A DNA stretch of 64,000 nucleotides from an uncultured Collinsella sp. (GCA_900552145.1 URYW01000003.1:1-64000); one strand, 5' to 3'; shown: positions 18,106 to 27,210, numbered from the stretch's first letter. Translations and numbers: made by a program. The notes: generated by a model from the letters alone, not told the origin.

Positions 18106-18284
18106 GACATTCCTCCCAACAAGCGGCACCACGCCTCCCGACGCGGTGCACGTCGTAACAATAAGGCCATACTAGCCTCTAACGAACACCCCCGGCAAAG
18201 CAAAGGCGCAGTCGGCTCGATTTAACGTCCGAACGGTTTACCGGTCCGCCCAACGCGCAATAAAACGCTCCGCCGCATTGTAAT

Positions 18285-18317
18285 AAAAAAGGGTGGTCGG
18301 ACAATTCGACCACCCTT
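18285..18317 (-). terminator. Terminator of the PTS IIA(Glc) gene
   Basis: On the minus strand, AAGGGTGGTCG-(loop)-CGACCACCCTT followed by TTTTTTATTA. A strong intrinsic terminator 24 bp after the stop. Confidence 0.85.
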
Positions 18318-18340
18318 GCACATCCTTTGGATGTCGCAGT

Positions 18341-18877
18341 CTACTTGCGGACGACCTTAACGATGGCGTCACCAGCAGCGACGGCAGACTCGGCCTCGAC
18401 GGCGAGCTCGACGTCGGCGAACTCGGCGGTGTTGGACACAGCCACGACGACGCAGTCCTTGTAGCCGGCAGCGGCGATCTTGGCGCGGTCGATCTTGAGC
18501 ATGGGCTGGCCAGCCTTAACGACATCGTCAGCCTTGACGAAGCCCTCGAAGCCGTCGCCGTTCATGTTGACGGTATCGACGCCAACGTGCACCAAAACCT
18601 CGATGCCGCTATCGGACTGCAGGCCCACGGCGTGACCCATGGTGACGGTCACCTTGCCGTCGCAGGGAGCGTAGACCAGATCGTCCTCGGGCCACACGGC
18701 GCAGCCCTTGCCCAGCACCTCGCCGCTAAAGACGGGATCGGGCACGTCGGCCATCTTGATGACCTTGCCCTTGACGGGCGAGCACAGCACGTCGGCGCCG
18801 GCAGAAGTAGAGATGGAGGCAGGAGCAGCGGCAGCCGCGGGCTCAGCCTTCTTCTTGAACATGTCAAACAGACCCAT
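18341..18877 (-). CDS. PTS glucose-family IIA component (Crr-like)
   Basis: ~178-aa soluble IIA(Glc). The active-site His lies in EVLVHVGVDTVNMNGDGF, with the earlier family motif DLVYAPCDGKVTVTMGHAVGL. The N-terminal ~30 residues are a Lys/Ala/Pro-rich linker preceded by the amphipathic MGLFDMFKK helix, like the membrane-touching N-terminus of Crr. I chose ATG 18877 with GAGGAG upstream. Monocistronic, with its own promoter and terminator. Confidence 0.9.
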   Translation of the reverse strand: MGLFDMFKKKAEPAAAAAPASISTSAGADVLCSPVKGKVIKMADVPDPVFSGEVLGKGCAVWPEDDLVYAPCDGKVTVTMGHAVGLQSDSGIEVLVHVGVDTVNMNGDGFEGFVKADDVVKAGQPMLKIDRAKIAAAGYKDCVVVAVSNTAEFADVELAVEAESAVAAGDAIVKVVRK

Positions 18878-18926
18878 ACGTTTTCTCCTCTTGATTAAGC
18901 GCAACGTTATGCGCATGCCTATGGTG

Positions 18927-18955
18927 ATTATAGTGCCAAATGGCCAAATTGCTAA
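18927..18955 (-). promoter_or_regulatory. Sigma70-type promoter of the IIA(Glc) gene
   Basis: Minus strand: TTAGCA (18950-18955), 17 bp, then a perfect TATAAT (18927-18932), about 50 nt upstream of the start codon. Confidence 0.7.
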
Positions 18956-19053
18956 GGTAAGAGCTCGAATCGAGAGCCCTTCCGGTAGTACTCGTGGGAT
19001 GAGTATCTCCTTTGCATCGCGGGTCGATAAGCTGAGTATCGCCTGCGCAGGTT

Positions 19054-19617
19054 ATGGAGCGCATGGAGGGGCTCTACCAGACCACGCTGGCCGAAACGCA
19101 GGAGCTGCTCGACCCCACACAGCTTGACCACGCCGCCAAGCTCATCGCGAACGCCCGACAGGTCGACATCTACACGGGCTCGCACAACCTCTATCCAGCG
19201 GGAATGTTCCGCGATCGCCTGCTCTCCGCCGGTAAAAGCGCGACGTGCCACGACGGTGCCGAGGCCCAGGTGCGAACGGCGCTCGCCTCGGGTCCCGACC
19301 ATGCGGCAATCGTCATCTCCTACAGCGGTCTTGCTCCCAATCTCAAGGACATCTTGCCAATTCTCAGCAGCCGGCATGTCCCGGTCATCGTCATCGGCAC
19401 GCCTTATTACGCGCGCCTGCACCCCGGTTTTACCGCCTACCTCACGGTGAGCGATCACGAGAGCATGACGCACCGCATCACGCAGTTCGCCAGCCACATC
19501 GCCGTGCAATACGTGCTCGATTCGCTCTACAGCAGCTACTTCGCCAAAGACTACGCCCGCTGCGCCGAATTCCTAGAGCGCTCATTCCCCTACACCCGCC
19601 TCCCCGGGCTCAAGTAG
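19054..19617 (+). pseudogene. RpiR-type regulator lacking its HTH domain (SIS-domain remnant)
   Basis: 187 residues matching the C-terminal SIS half of RpiR regulators: the linker LYQTTLAETQELLD, then VDIYTGSHN, VISYSGLAPNLKDILP, VPVIVIGTP and FASHIAVQYVLDSLYS. RpiR proteins have ~80-100 more N-terminal residues with a helix-turn-helix. In this frame a TGA sits at 19033, and no HTH sequence is seen in any frame between here and 18917. No ribosome site precedes ATG 19054. A decapitated gene is the best reading; a stand-alone SIS protein is possible. The SIS domain lacks an obvious second sugar-phosphate Ser cluster. Confidence 0.65.
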
Positions 19618-19645
19618 CCATTTAAAAACATCCCCAATGACTAAC

Positions 19646-19846
19646 GGCCGACCTAATAACGACTTCTCGTCATTAGGTCGGCCATATCGACTCTAATAAC
19701 TATTTATTCCGTAAACTCGTTATTAGAATCTGACGCAAGAGACCAGGCTCACATGTGGTGATTAGCCATCGGGGACGTTCTTAAACGACTAGCCAAACAA
19801 GAACGTCCCCGGTGACTAGCCATTTAAGAACGTCCCCAATGACTAC
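19646..19846. repeat. Palindromic repeats between the SIS remnant and pyrE
   Basis: This is the main content of the 402-bp gap 19618-20019. Two hairpins: GGCCGACCTAAT / ATTAGGTCGGCC (19646-19683) and TCTAATAAC / GTTATTAGA (~19691-19728). Three units of the GGGGACGTTCTTAAA family follow at about 19783-19846 in alternating orientation. No coding signal. Confidence 0.65.
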
Positions 19847-19880
19847 CACGGCAACACCGATGTTTTGGCAACGCCAGCGA

Positions 19881-19979
19881 GCGGGTCGCATTTGTGACAA
19901 GGTGACGTGAAACGAAAGGGCGCTGACCTTCTGGTCGCGCCCTTGAAGTTGAACGTCAGATTGTCCAAATGCGGCCCGC
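19881..19979 (-). ncRNA. Structured element, copy 2, downstream of pyrE
   Basis: Second copy of the element at 17405-17503. Outer stem GCGGGTCGCATTTG (19881-19894) pairs with CAAATGCGGCCCGC (19966-19979) over 14 bp with one G-U. The sequence is unrelated to the outer stem of copy 1. The interior (AAGGGCGC hairpin, TGACGT/ACGTCA middle stem) is nearly identical, and one middle-stem pair changes from G-U to G-C. Selection for structure is therefore likely. Confidence 0.6.
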
Positions 19980-19992
19980 GCAGCGTCGAGCT

Positions 19993-20020
19993 GTTACGGC
20001 GTTTGGTAAAACGCCGTAAC
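19993..20020 (-). terminator. Hairpin after pyrE
   Basis: GTTACGGCGTTT / AAACGCCGTAAC with a 4-nt loop, abutting the pyrE stop. Identical to 17517-17544. Confidence 0.6.
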
Positions 20021-20700
20021 TAACAAGCTCCGTACTGCTCGTAGTAGGCGTCGATGGCGGTCTTGAGCTCGTCGTCGATGACAACCTTGCCGTCGATCTC
20101 GTGGTTGTAGAGGGTCTCGACGACCTCGGCCATGGAGACGATGCTCGCGACGGGGAAACCGTACTTGGCCTCGATCTCCTTCTGAGCGGTGGTCACACCG
20201 CCCTTGCCGACCTCCATGCGGTTGAGGGACACGATCAGGCCCTTGATCTCTACATCGGCAGCAGCCTTGACCTTGGGATAGGTCTCGTCGATGGACTTGC
20301 CGCTGGTGGTAACGTCCTCGACCATGACCACGCGGTCGCCGTCCTTGGGCTCATAACCCAGCAGGTTGCCCTTATCGGCACCGTGGTCCTTGGCCTCCTT
20401 GCGGTCGCAGCAGTACTTGACCTCCTTGCCGTACAGCTCGTGGTAGGCAATTGCGGTCACGACGGCCAGCGGAATACCCTTGTAGGCCGGTCCAAACAGC
20501 ACATCAAAGTCGTCGCCAAAGTTATCGTGGATGGCCTGAGCGTAATACTCGCCCAGCTTCTTGAGCTGATAGCCCGTCACGTAAGCGCCGGCGTTCATAA
20601 AGAACGGGGACTGACGGCCGCTCTTGAGCGTAAAGCTGCCGAACTTAAGAACGTCGGACTCAACCATAAACTTGATGAACTCTTGCTTGTAAGCCTCCAT
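20020..20700 (-). CDS. pyrE: Orotate phosphoribosyltransferase
   Basis: 226-aa enzyme of UMP synthesis (orotate + PRPP to OMP). The PRPP-binding signature VVMVEDVTTSGKS is intact, the flexible loop CCDRKEAKDHGADKGNLLG carries the catalytic Lys/Asp/His, and FTLKSGRQSPFF marks the N-terminal part. Length is typical of the Clostridium-type enzyme. ATG 20700 has GAGG upstream. No other pyr gene lies in the window. Confidence 0.95.
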   Translation of the reverse strand: MEAYKQEFIKFMVESDVLKFGSFTLKSGRQSPFFMNAGAYVTGYQLKKLGEYYAQAIHDNFGDDFDVLFGPAYKGIPLAVVTAIAYHELYGKEVKYCCDRKEAKDHGADKGNLLGYEPKDGDRVVMVEDVTTSGKSIDETYPKVKAAADVEIKGLIVSLNRMEVGKGGVTTAQKEIEAKYGFPVASIVSMAEVVETLYNHEIDGKVVIDDELKTAIDAYYEQYGAC

Positions 20701-20821
20701 GCGGGCTCCTCTCGTAATTGCGTACGTGCTCTTCAGTTTAGCGCAGGCGAGGCGTCGATGTGGGCGTGCTTTGAGGCCACATCCCCCCGTTAGAGTAAGG
20801 AACTGGGCGGCGGCTCATACG

Positions 20822-22366
20822 CTAGTCCTTGGGCGTCCAGGACCAGAAGAAGTTGATAAGGGCCACGCGCGAGGCGGTGCCGGTCTTCTTGTTGATCGAG
20901 GAAATGTGACGATAGAGCGTGGAACGCGAAAGAAAGAGCGTTGTGGCGATGTCCTGAACGCTCTGGTCCGAAACGACCAAGACCTCAAGAATATCGCGCT
21001 CGCGCTCTGTAAGCCCAAAGGTGGCGACGAAGGCATCAAGGCGTTCATCGGACGTGAGCTCCGCTGCTTCCACGGGCTCGGAGTCGGAGCATGTGGGCGC
21101 AAGATCCCCACCAAGATCGTCGGTGGCAAGCGGCAGGCCATCCTGCATCACGGCATCATCGGCTCGTTGCCCCAACTGCCCCAGCAGCGTAATCGCAATG
21201 CCCACAAACATCACGAGCGCCGCACCGACCGCAGCCAGCACGTTTTGACTCGAGATAATCGCCACCGCCGGCGCCGTCACGAGCATCGAGCACACGTTGT
21301 TGACGACGCGACCCATGCACGGCCAAAAATATGACCAGCGCGCATAGAGCGAGACGGCGGCATATTTTGTGGTAAAGAACACCACGAAAAAGCCCGAGCC
21401 CAGATAAAAAATGATCGTGGCAGCGAGCTCGTTGCCACCATTGCCGTCGACGATGAGCACAAAGAACGAAAGCGTGGACAGTATGGCGGCACATGTCATG
21501 CCGATATTCATATACGAGCGGCCGTGCAGGTCAAATAGTGCGCCAGCGACCAACGAGCTCACGACAAGCAGCAGGCGCGGCCAATCGCCCAAATCGACGG
21601 CTCCGACAGCATGCAAGGTCGTGAAGCCCGCGTTGAGAGCGGCGAATTCGCTGGAAAGATACGCCGTCGCCACGGTCAGGCGAACTACGGCGCGACGGAA
21701 TGCCGCCTTTGCCTCGGGATCGTCATGCCACTTGGCGCCATATTCCAGAGCATCTACCGAAAGCCCGGCGGCACTGGGTTCAAAGTTGGGGTCGGACTCG
21801 TCGCGCAGCTTGGCGCGTCGGACACCGTGGAGCAACGCCACCTGCGCGATCGCACAGACGACCAGAACAGCCTGCTGAGGAATGCCGACAGGCATCACCA
21901 TGTGGTTGAGAACCTGCACCAGAACGCCCATGGCGTAAGAAAGTGCGGCGGCGCGCGCCAAGCAGGGCGTTCGCGCAAAGCGCCTCGCAAAATTTGCATG
22001 AGCAGTCGATCAGCAGTAGACCAGCGCGCAGCACGCCTCCATACCTCCTGCAATTACCACCTCTACCTGTACCGCCATAATCAACAGCTGCAATGCCGCC
22101 ACCAGCAATTCGCCCGTGACGTCACTCGTTGCGTCGATAGCATGGGGACGGCGATAGTACAGAATGGGACGCACAAAAAAGCCAATCACGCTCGCGCCGA
22201 TGACAAGGCTCTCATAAATAACGACCTCGTTCGGAGACACGAACTCGGCCATGCGCACATCAAAAAGATACTCGCACGCCAAAAACGTGAAGAAGAACAG
22301 CGCCAGGCATATAATCTCCCGAATGCCCCGACGCAAATATGCGGTTGTGTCTCCCATGCCCCTCAT
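20822..22366 (-). pseudogene. Membrane LuxR-type regulator interrupted by one in-frame TGA
   Basis: A single reading frame of about 514 codons broken by TGA at 22010-22012. The N-terminal part (from ATG 22366, with GGGGGG upstream) has membrane helices IICLALFFFTFLACEYLF and LVIGASVIGFFVRPIL. The C-terminal part continues in the same frame with more membrane helices, then a LuxR HTH near the end (LTERERDILEVLVVSDQSVQDIATTLFLSRSTLYRHI). The whole matches the 12-TM plus LuxR-HTH proteins common in Coriobacteriia. The context VYC-stop-STAHAN suggests TGG to TGA. It may be a recent null allele, a sequencing error, or two separate peptides; a downstream TTG at 21961 could restart the second part. 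Confidence 0.75.
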
Positions 22367-22555
22367 GGTTAACCCCCCAGCCGCTCAATTGTCTGGAAAT
22401 CTATTTTAATAAAGAACCAGTCTCAATACCGAAGCCAGGCTCGAAATGTTGCCAATTCGACCCCGGCCGTCCACATCACGCCGCGATTTTGAGCCGCATG
22501 GACCAGAAGGAACGCGCGCGATCTCTAGCTCGGCCAGGAGTGTCTCCAACTACCA

Positions 22556-22637
22556 CTCATTTAAGTACGTCCCCAATGAGTGGCCGAAGAGTGTCCCCCG
22601 CGACTAGTCGTTTAAGAACGTCCCCAACGACTAGTCA
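22556..22637. repeat. Palindromic repeats TTTAAG(A/T)ACGTCCCCAA(T/C)GA
   Basis: Within the 388-bp gap 22367-22754. At least two full units: CATTTAAGTACGTCCCCAATGAG (~22557) and CGTTTAAGAACGTCCCCAACGAC (~22607), each framed by short inverted ends (ACTCATT/AATGAGT and TAGTCG/CGACTA). The rest of the gap shows no gene. Confidence 0.7.
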
Positions 22638-22754
22638 AAAATGGGCCATATGTCCCAGTTGTGGAGACTCCTTGAGCCGTCTGGGTATCGCGAAGGATCG
22701 CGCACTCCCCCATCATCAAAAGTGACACACGCTACCAGTTGATGGGAGGCAGCC

Positions 22755-23492
22755 ATGGGCTTCTTTGACAAGATGTTCGAGAAGAAAGAGTGCGCGATTT
22801 GCGGTACCGAGCTGGGACTTCTAGGTAAGACAAAAATCAATGAAGGCTACCTGTGCAAAGAGTGCGCCGGCAAGCTCTCCCCCTACTTTCACGGCTATCG
22901 CTCCAGCACCGCGGACGACATCCGTTAGCAACTCGCCTACCGCGAGGCCAACGCCGAGCGCCTGTCTTCGTTCAACCCCACGCGCACGCTTTCTGCCGGG
23001 CGCACCAATATCATGCTCGATGAGGACGCGGGCCTGCTGATCATCACTTCGCAGAGCCGCTGGCGCGACGCCAATCCCGACATCATCGAGTTCTCGCAGG
23101 TACTCGGCTGCGATATGGATATCGACGAACAACGCACCGAGATCTATCGCGAGACCAAGGACGGCGAGCGCGAGAGCTACAACCCGCCGCGCTACGACCT
23201 GGATTACGACTTTAATCTGACCATCCACGTCAACACGCCGTACTTTACCGAGATCAACCTGCGCGTGAACGACTCCACCATCGATCAGCGCGGCTCCATC
23301 GAATATCGCGAGGCCAAGCGCCAGGCAACCGAAGTCCGCGATGCGCTGGTGCAGCTGCGCCAGGAGACGCGCGACAGCGTCGTGGCCGCCAAAGCCCCCA
23401 AGACCGCGGTGACCTGCCCCTTCTGCGGAGCCAACACCATTCCCGATGCCAGCGGGCGCTGCGAATACTGCGGCGGCGCCATCGGCGCATAG
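22755..23492 (+). pseudogene. DUF4428-like zinc-ribbon protein interrupted by one in-frame TAG
   Basis: From ATG 22755 (GGGAGG upstream) the frame reads MGFFDKMFEKKECAICGTEL with a CxxC...CxxC zinc site (CAIC, CKEC). It reaches TAG at 22926-22928 (ADDIR-stop-QLAYREAN) and then continues open to 23492. The second part ends in another zinc ribbon (CPFCGANTIPDASGRCEYCGGAIGA). Total ~245 codons. A GAG to TAG change is the likely cause. It is followed 24 bp later by a zinc-ribbon membrane protein and then an SPFH protein, so it was the first gene of that cassette. Confidence 0.75.
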
Positions 23493-23516
23493 CCTCCGGC
23501 AGCGAAAGGACCGATC

Positions 23517-24839
23517 ATGGCCTTTGAGAGCATCAACTATCAATGCCCCGCGTGTGGCGGCCCCCTTCACTTTGCCAGTGCCGAGCAAAAGCTCGTCTGC
23601 GACTACTGCGATTCTCGTTTTGAAGTCGAAGAAGTCGAGGCCCTCTATCGCGAGCGCCAGGACAAGGCAGATGCCAAAGCCGATGCAGCAGCCGCAACGC
23701 CCAAGCCCGTCGCCGACGACGCGGTGCAGGAACTCGCCCAAAACGCCGGCTACATCTGCTCGTCGTGCGGCGCCGAGCTCGTGTCCGACGGCACCGTCGC
23801 CGTCACCACCTGCCCGTACTGCGGCAACTCCGCCGTGGCGCCCGGCCAGCTCTCTGGCGACTTCTCGCCCGACCTGGTGATTCCGTTTAAGCTCGGGCGC
23901 GATGACGTCACGGCCGCACTCAAGGAACACTACAAGGGCAAGATCTTGCTGCCCAAGAGCTTTGTCACCGGCAACCACATCGACGAGGTCCAAGGTGTCT
24001 ACGTGCCGTTTTGGCTCTACGGCGCCCGCGTTGACGGCGAAGTGTACTTTGACGCGACCAACGAGACCGTGACCGAGGAATCCGACCGCACCGTCACGAC
24101 CACCGACCACTACGATGCCTATCGCAAGGGCAATATCTCGTTTAAGCGCGTGCCCGTCGACGGATCATCCAAGATGCCCGACGGCCACATGGACGCCATC
24201 GAGCCGTTTGACTACGACGCACTGCGTCCGTTCTCGGTCGCATATATGCCCGGCTACATCGCCAACCGTTACGACGAGGACTGCGAGACCTGCAAGGCGC
24301 GCGCCGAGCGCCGTATGGAGGAAAGCACGATCTCGGCCCTGCGCGAGACCGTCGTCGACGAATACGACGATGCCGCGGTCGAAAGCAAGCAGCTCGACTA
24401 CACCTGGGAAGACAGCGACTACGCCCTGTTCCCTGTCTGGATGCTCTCCACCTCGTGGAACGGCAAGAGCTACCTGTTTGCCATGAACGGCCAGACCGGC
24501 CGCTTGGTCGGCGAGCTCCCCTGCTCCAAGCCCAAGCTCGCCATCGCCTCGGTGCTGTTCTTTATGATCGGATTTATCCTCTCCCAGATTCTCTTTATGG
24601 GTGAGAACGCCTTCGATCCGGATTACCTCACCTTTGATATCGAGGGCATCCTCATCAACATCATCGCGCCGCTGATCATCGTGATTATCGGAGACGTGCT
24701 ACTGGTAGGCCAGCTCAAGACGGCCAACGAAGCAACCTGTGCCGATGAGTATTGTGGCGAGCTCGACCTGACCGAGAAACACGACACCTTCAGCCACACC
24801 GAGACCACCGTTGTCATGAAAGACGACAAGGACGACTAA
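23517..24839 (+). CDS. Zinc-ribbon membrane protein (YdjG-like)
   Basis: 440 aa. The N-terminal ~110 residues carry two TFIIB/rubredoxin-type zinc ribbons (CPACGGPLHF...CDYCDSRF and CSSCGAELVS...CPYCGNSA). The central domain is a beta-rich unit (LPKSFVTGNHIDEVQGVYVPFWLYGARV). Two membrane helices are near the C-terminus (IASVLFFMIGFILSQILF and IIAPLIIVIIGDVLLVGQL), ending in an acidic tail. Layout resembles B. subtilis YdjG, which is encoded with an SPFH protein, YdjI. It lies between the interrupted zinc-ribbon gene and the SPFH gene. Function unknown; a role in membrane stress is inference from that neighbourhood. Confidence 0.75.
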   Translation: MAFESINYQCPACGGPLHFASAEQKLVCDYCDSRFEVEEVEALYRERQDKADAKADAAAATPKPVADDAVQELAQNAGYICSSCGAELVSDGTVAVTTCPYCGNSAVAPGQLSGDFSPDLVIPFKLGRDDVTAALKEHYKGKILLPKSFVTGNHIDEVQGVYVPFWLYGARVDGEVYFDATNETVTEESDRTVTTTDHYDAYRKGNISFKRVPVDGSSKMPDGHMDAIEPFDYDALRPFSVAYMPGYIANRYDEDCETCKARAERRMEESTISALRETVVDEYDDAAVESKQLDYTWEDSDYALFPVWMLSTSWNGKSYLFAMNGQTGRLVGELPCSKPKLAIASVLFFMIGFILSQILFMGENAFDPDYLTFDIEGILINIIAPLIIVIIGDVLLVGQLKTANEATCADEYCGELDLTEKHDTFSHTETTVVMKDDKDD

Positions 24840-24887
24840 GCAATCCAACCAATACCACCCGGCCTTTGACGAGAAAGGAAGATCACC

Positions 24888-26129
24888 ATGGGACTCTTGA
24901 AAGCTGGATTGGGAGCTGCCGGCGGCGTCATGGCCGACCAGTGGAAGGAATTTATCTACTGCGAATCGATGCCTGCTGACGTCTTGGCCTGCAAGGGCAG
25001 CAAACGTACCGGTGGCCGCAGCTCCAACACGCGCGGCGAGGACAACGTCATCTCCAACGGCTCGGTCATCGCCGTCAACGACGGACAAGGCATGCTCGTG
25101 GTGCAAAACGGCAAGATCATCGAAGTCGCGCTGGAGCCCGGTGAGTTCGTCTTCGATACCGGCAGCGAGCCGAGCGTCTTTAGCGGCAACCTGGGCGATT
25201 CCATCAAGGAGACCTTCGCCAATATCGGCAGCCGTTTTACCTTTGGCGGCGATGCAGGCAAGGACCAGCGCGTCTACTTCATCAACACCAAGGAGATCAT
25301 CGGCAACAAATACGGCACCGCCTCGCCCGTACCCTTCCGCGTGGTCGATAACAACATTGGCCTGGACGTCGACATCTCCGTGCGCTGCAACGGCGAGTAT
25401 TCGTACCGCATCACCAATCCGCTGCTGTTCTACACCAACGTATGCGGCAACGTGACCGATAGCTACACGCGCGACAAGATCGACAGCCAGCTTAAGTCCG
25501 AGCTGCTCACCGCCCTGCAGCCCGCCTTTGCCAAGATCTCGGAGATGGGCATCCGCTACAGCGCCATCCCCGGCCACACCACCGAGCTCGCCCGTGCGCT
25601 CAACGAGGTCCTCTCTGCCGACTGGCGCGACCTGCGTGGTGTCGAGATCGTGAGCTTTGGCGTCAACTCCATCGCCGCCTCGCAAGAAGACGAGCAGATG
25701 ATCAAGGACCTGCAGAAGGCCGCGGTCATGCGCGATCCCACCATGGCGGCAGCCAACATTGCCAGCGCCCAGAGCGACGCAATGCGCGCGGCAGCCGCCA
25801 ACCCCAACGGCGCGATGACCGGCTTTATGGGCATGGGCATGGCGGGCGGCATGGGCGGCATGAACGCCAGCCAGCTGTTCGCCGCCGGCCAGGCACAGCA
25901 GCAGGCTGCCCCACAGCCAGCTCCGGCACCCGCCCCCGCACCGGCTCCTACCACTGCCCCCGCGGCCGGCACGTGGACCTGCAGCTGCGGCGCCACCAAC
26001 ACCGGCAAGTTCTGCCCCGAGTGTGGCAGTCCCGCACCCGCCCCGGCACCGGCCAAGTGGTTCTGTCCCAACTGCGGTAGCGAAAACGGCGGCAAGTTCT
26101 GCAGCAACTGCGGAACGCCCAGGCCCTAG
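24888..26129 (+). CDS. SPFH-domain protein with two C-terminal zinc ribbons (YdjI-like)
   Basis: 413 aa. The N-terminal half is an SPFH/virion-core-like domain (IVVQNGKI-type strands in MLVVQNGKIIEVALEPGEFVF; VDISVRCNGEYSYRITNPLLFY). Gly/Met-rich and Pro/Ala-rich linkers follow at residues ~290-355, then two zinc ribbons (CSCGATNTGKFCPECGS and CPNCGSENGGKFCSNCGT). ATG 24888 has AAGGAAG upstream. Start motif MGLLKAGLGAAGGVMADQWKE is typical of YdjI-type proteins. Third gene of the zinc-ribbon/SPFH cassette. Confidence 0.85.
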   Translation: MGLLKAGLGAAGGVMADQWKEFIYCESMPADVLACKGSKRTGGRSSNTRGEDNVISNGSVIAVNDGQGMLVVQNGKIIEVALEPGEFVFDTGSEPSVFSGNLGDSIKETFANIGSRFTFGGDAGKDQRVYFINTKEIIGNKYGTASPVPFRVVDNNIGLDVDISVRCNGEYSYRITNPLLFYTNVCGNVTDSYTRDKIDSQLKSELLTALQPAFAKISEMGIRYSAIPGHTTELARALNEVLSADWRDLRGVEIVSFGVNSIAASQEDEQMIKDLQKAAVMRDPTMAAANIASAQSDAMRAAAANPNGAMTGFMGMGMAGGMGGMNASQLFAAGQAQQQAAPQPAPAPAPAPAPTTAPAAGTWTCSCGATNTGKFCPECGSPAPAPAPAKWFCPNCGSENGGKFCSNCGTPRP

Positions 26130-26209
26130 CCCCTCTATCTGGTAATTGGCGGGGGGTCCGCCACCCCCGCATTTGCTTCTATGGGTTTCGTTCGATGAAG
26201 GAGGACACC

Positions 26210-27052
26210 ATGAAGACGACGTTCAAAAAATCCGTACTCGCATTCCTGACATGCGTTCTGGCGCTCGCCTTTGCCCTGACGGGCTGCAGCGGCGGCGGCA
26301 AGGACCCCAAGGCCAACTTCGTCGGCAGCTGGCAGTACTCGGGTGGAACCTTGGATGGCGAAGAGCTCACCGATGAGTACATGGATATGCTCAAGGAGTG
26401 GGGCCTCAACTGCGTCCTGATCCTCGACGAGGACGGCACAGGCGTCCTCGATATGTTCCTTGAGGTCGCCGACCTGAAATGGGAAGCCAAGGACGCCACC
26501 ACCGTAACGATCACCGCCGAAGATGAGTCGCACGACCTGAAGCTCAAGGACGACAAGCTCGTCCTTGAGGTGGACGGCGACAAGCTTATCTTCACCAAGT
26601 CCGACAAGGATCTGTCCGGTACGGTAAAGAAGGATCGCGAGGCGGCCGAGAAGGAAGAGGAGATCGATGAGGCCGTCGAAGACGACGATGTCCAGAGCGT
26701 CGAAATCTCCCCCGCCGCCACCGTCGCCGATGACGATCTGTGCACCATCACCATCACCGAGAAGTTCAAGGACGACTGGGGCGATATCGGCTTTGTCGTC
26801 AACATCACCAACAAGAGCGACAAGGACCTGACCTTCTACGCTCCTTCCGGCAAGACCAACGTCAACGGCACCATGAAGGAAGCCTGGTTCTCGGCTCACC
26901 TGATGCCCGGCACCAACGCCACCGAAGAGTTCACCTTCTCGAACGGCACACTCGATAGCCTTGACGACCTCGTCAACACGACCATCGGCATCGATGCCTA
27001 CCTGACCGATTCCTACGAGGACGTCGCCTCCTACAGCGCAACCATCGCGTAA
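26210..27052 (+). CDS. Secreted lipoprotein of unknown function
   Basis: ~280 aa. Signal peptide MKTTFKKSVLAFLTCVLALA with lipobox LTGC at ~25. The first mature domain reads like a lipocalin-type GSWQYSGGTLDGEEL unit. A Lys/Glu-rich linker follows at ~140-160. A C-terminal immunoglobulin-like domain (CTITITEKFKDDW...GFVVNITNKSDKDLTFYA) ends the protein. I chose ATG 26210 with GGAGG 5 nt upstream; an in-frame ATG at 26195 lies before the ribosome site. Confidence 0.8.
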   Translation: MKTTFKKSVLAFLTCVLALAFALTGCSGGGKDPKANFVGSWQYSGGTLDGEELTDEYMDMLKEWGLNCVLILDEDGTGVLDMFLEVADLKWEAKDATTVTITAEDESHDLKLKDDKLVLEVDGDKLIFTKSDKDLSGTVKKDREAAEKEEEIDEAVEDDDVQSVEISPAATVADDDLCTITITEKFKDDWGDIGFVVNITNKSDKDLTFYAPSGKTNVNGTMKEAWFSAHLMPGTNATEEFTFSNGTLDSLDDLVNTTIGIDAYLTDSYEDVASYSATIA

Positions 27053-27103
27053 CGGCAGACACCGATAGCCGCGGATTGGCGGACACATCCGCGCACATGT
27101 TAG

Positions 27104-27143
27104 GCGGGGCCGCAGGAGTTAATCCTGCGGCCCCGTCGTTTTT
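27104..27143 (+). terminator. Terminator of the lipoprotein gene
   Basis: Arms CGGGGCCGCAGGA and TCCTGCGGCCCCG with a 4-6-nt loop, followed by TCGTTTTT. Confidence 0.88.
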
Positions 27144-27169
27144 ATGCCGACAGCACCGCCCATACAAGC

Positions 27170-27210
27170 AGGCCGCCCGCCGTTTTTAGATACGAAACGG
27201 CGGGCGGCCT
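27170..27210 (-). terminator. Terminator of the NarL-type sensory operon
   Basis: Inverted repeat AGGCCGCCCGCCGTTT / AAACGGCGGGCGGCCT around a short loop, ~40 bp downstream of the minus-strand response-regulator stop. Confidence 0.75.

Noticed and set aside
22010..22012. Selenocysteine reading of the TGA in the LuxR gene
   Set aside because: Only a weak hairpin follows and no SECIS-like apical loop was seen; LuxR regulators are not known selenoproteins. A TGG to TGA change is simpler.
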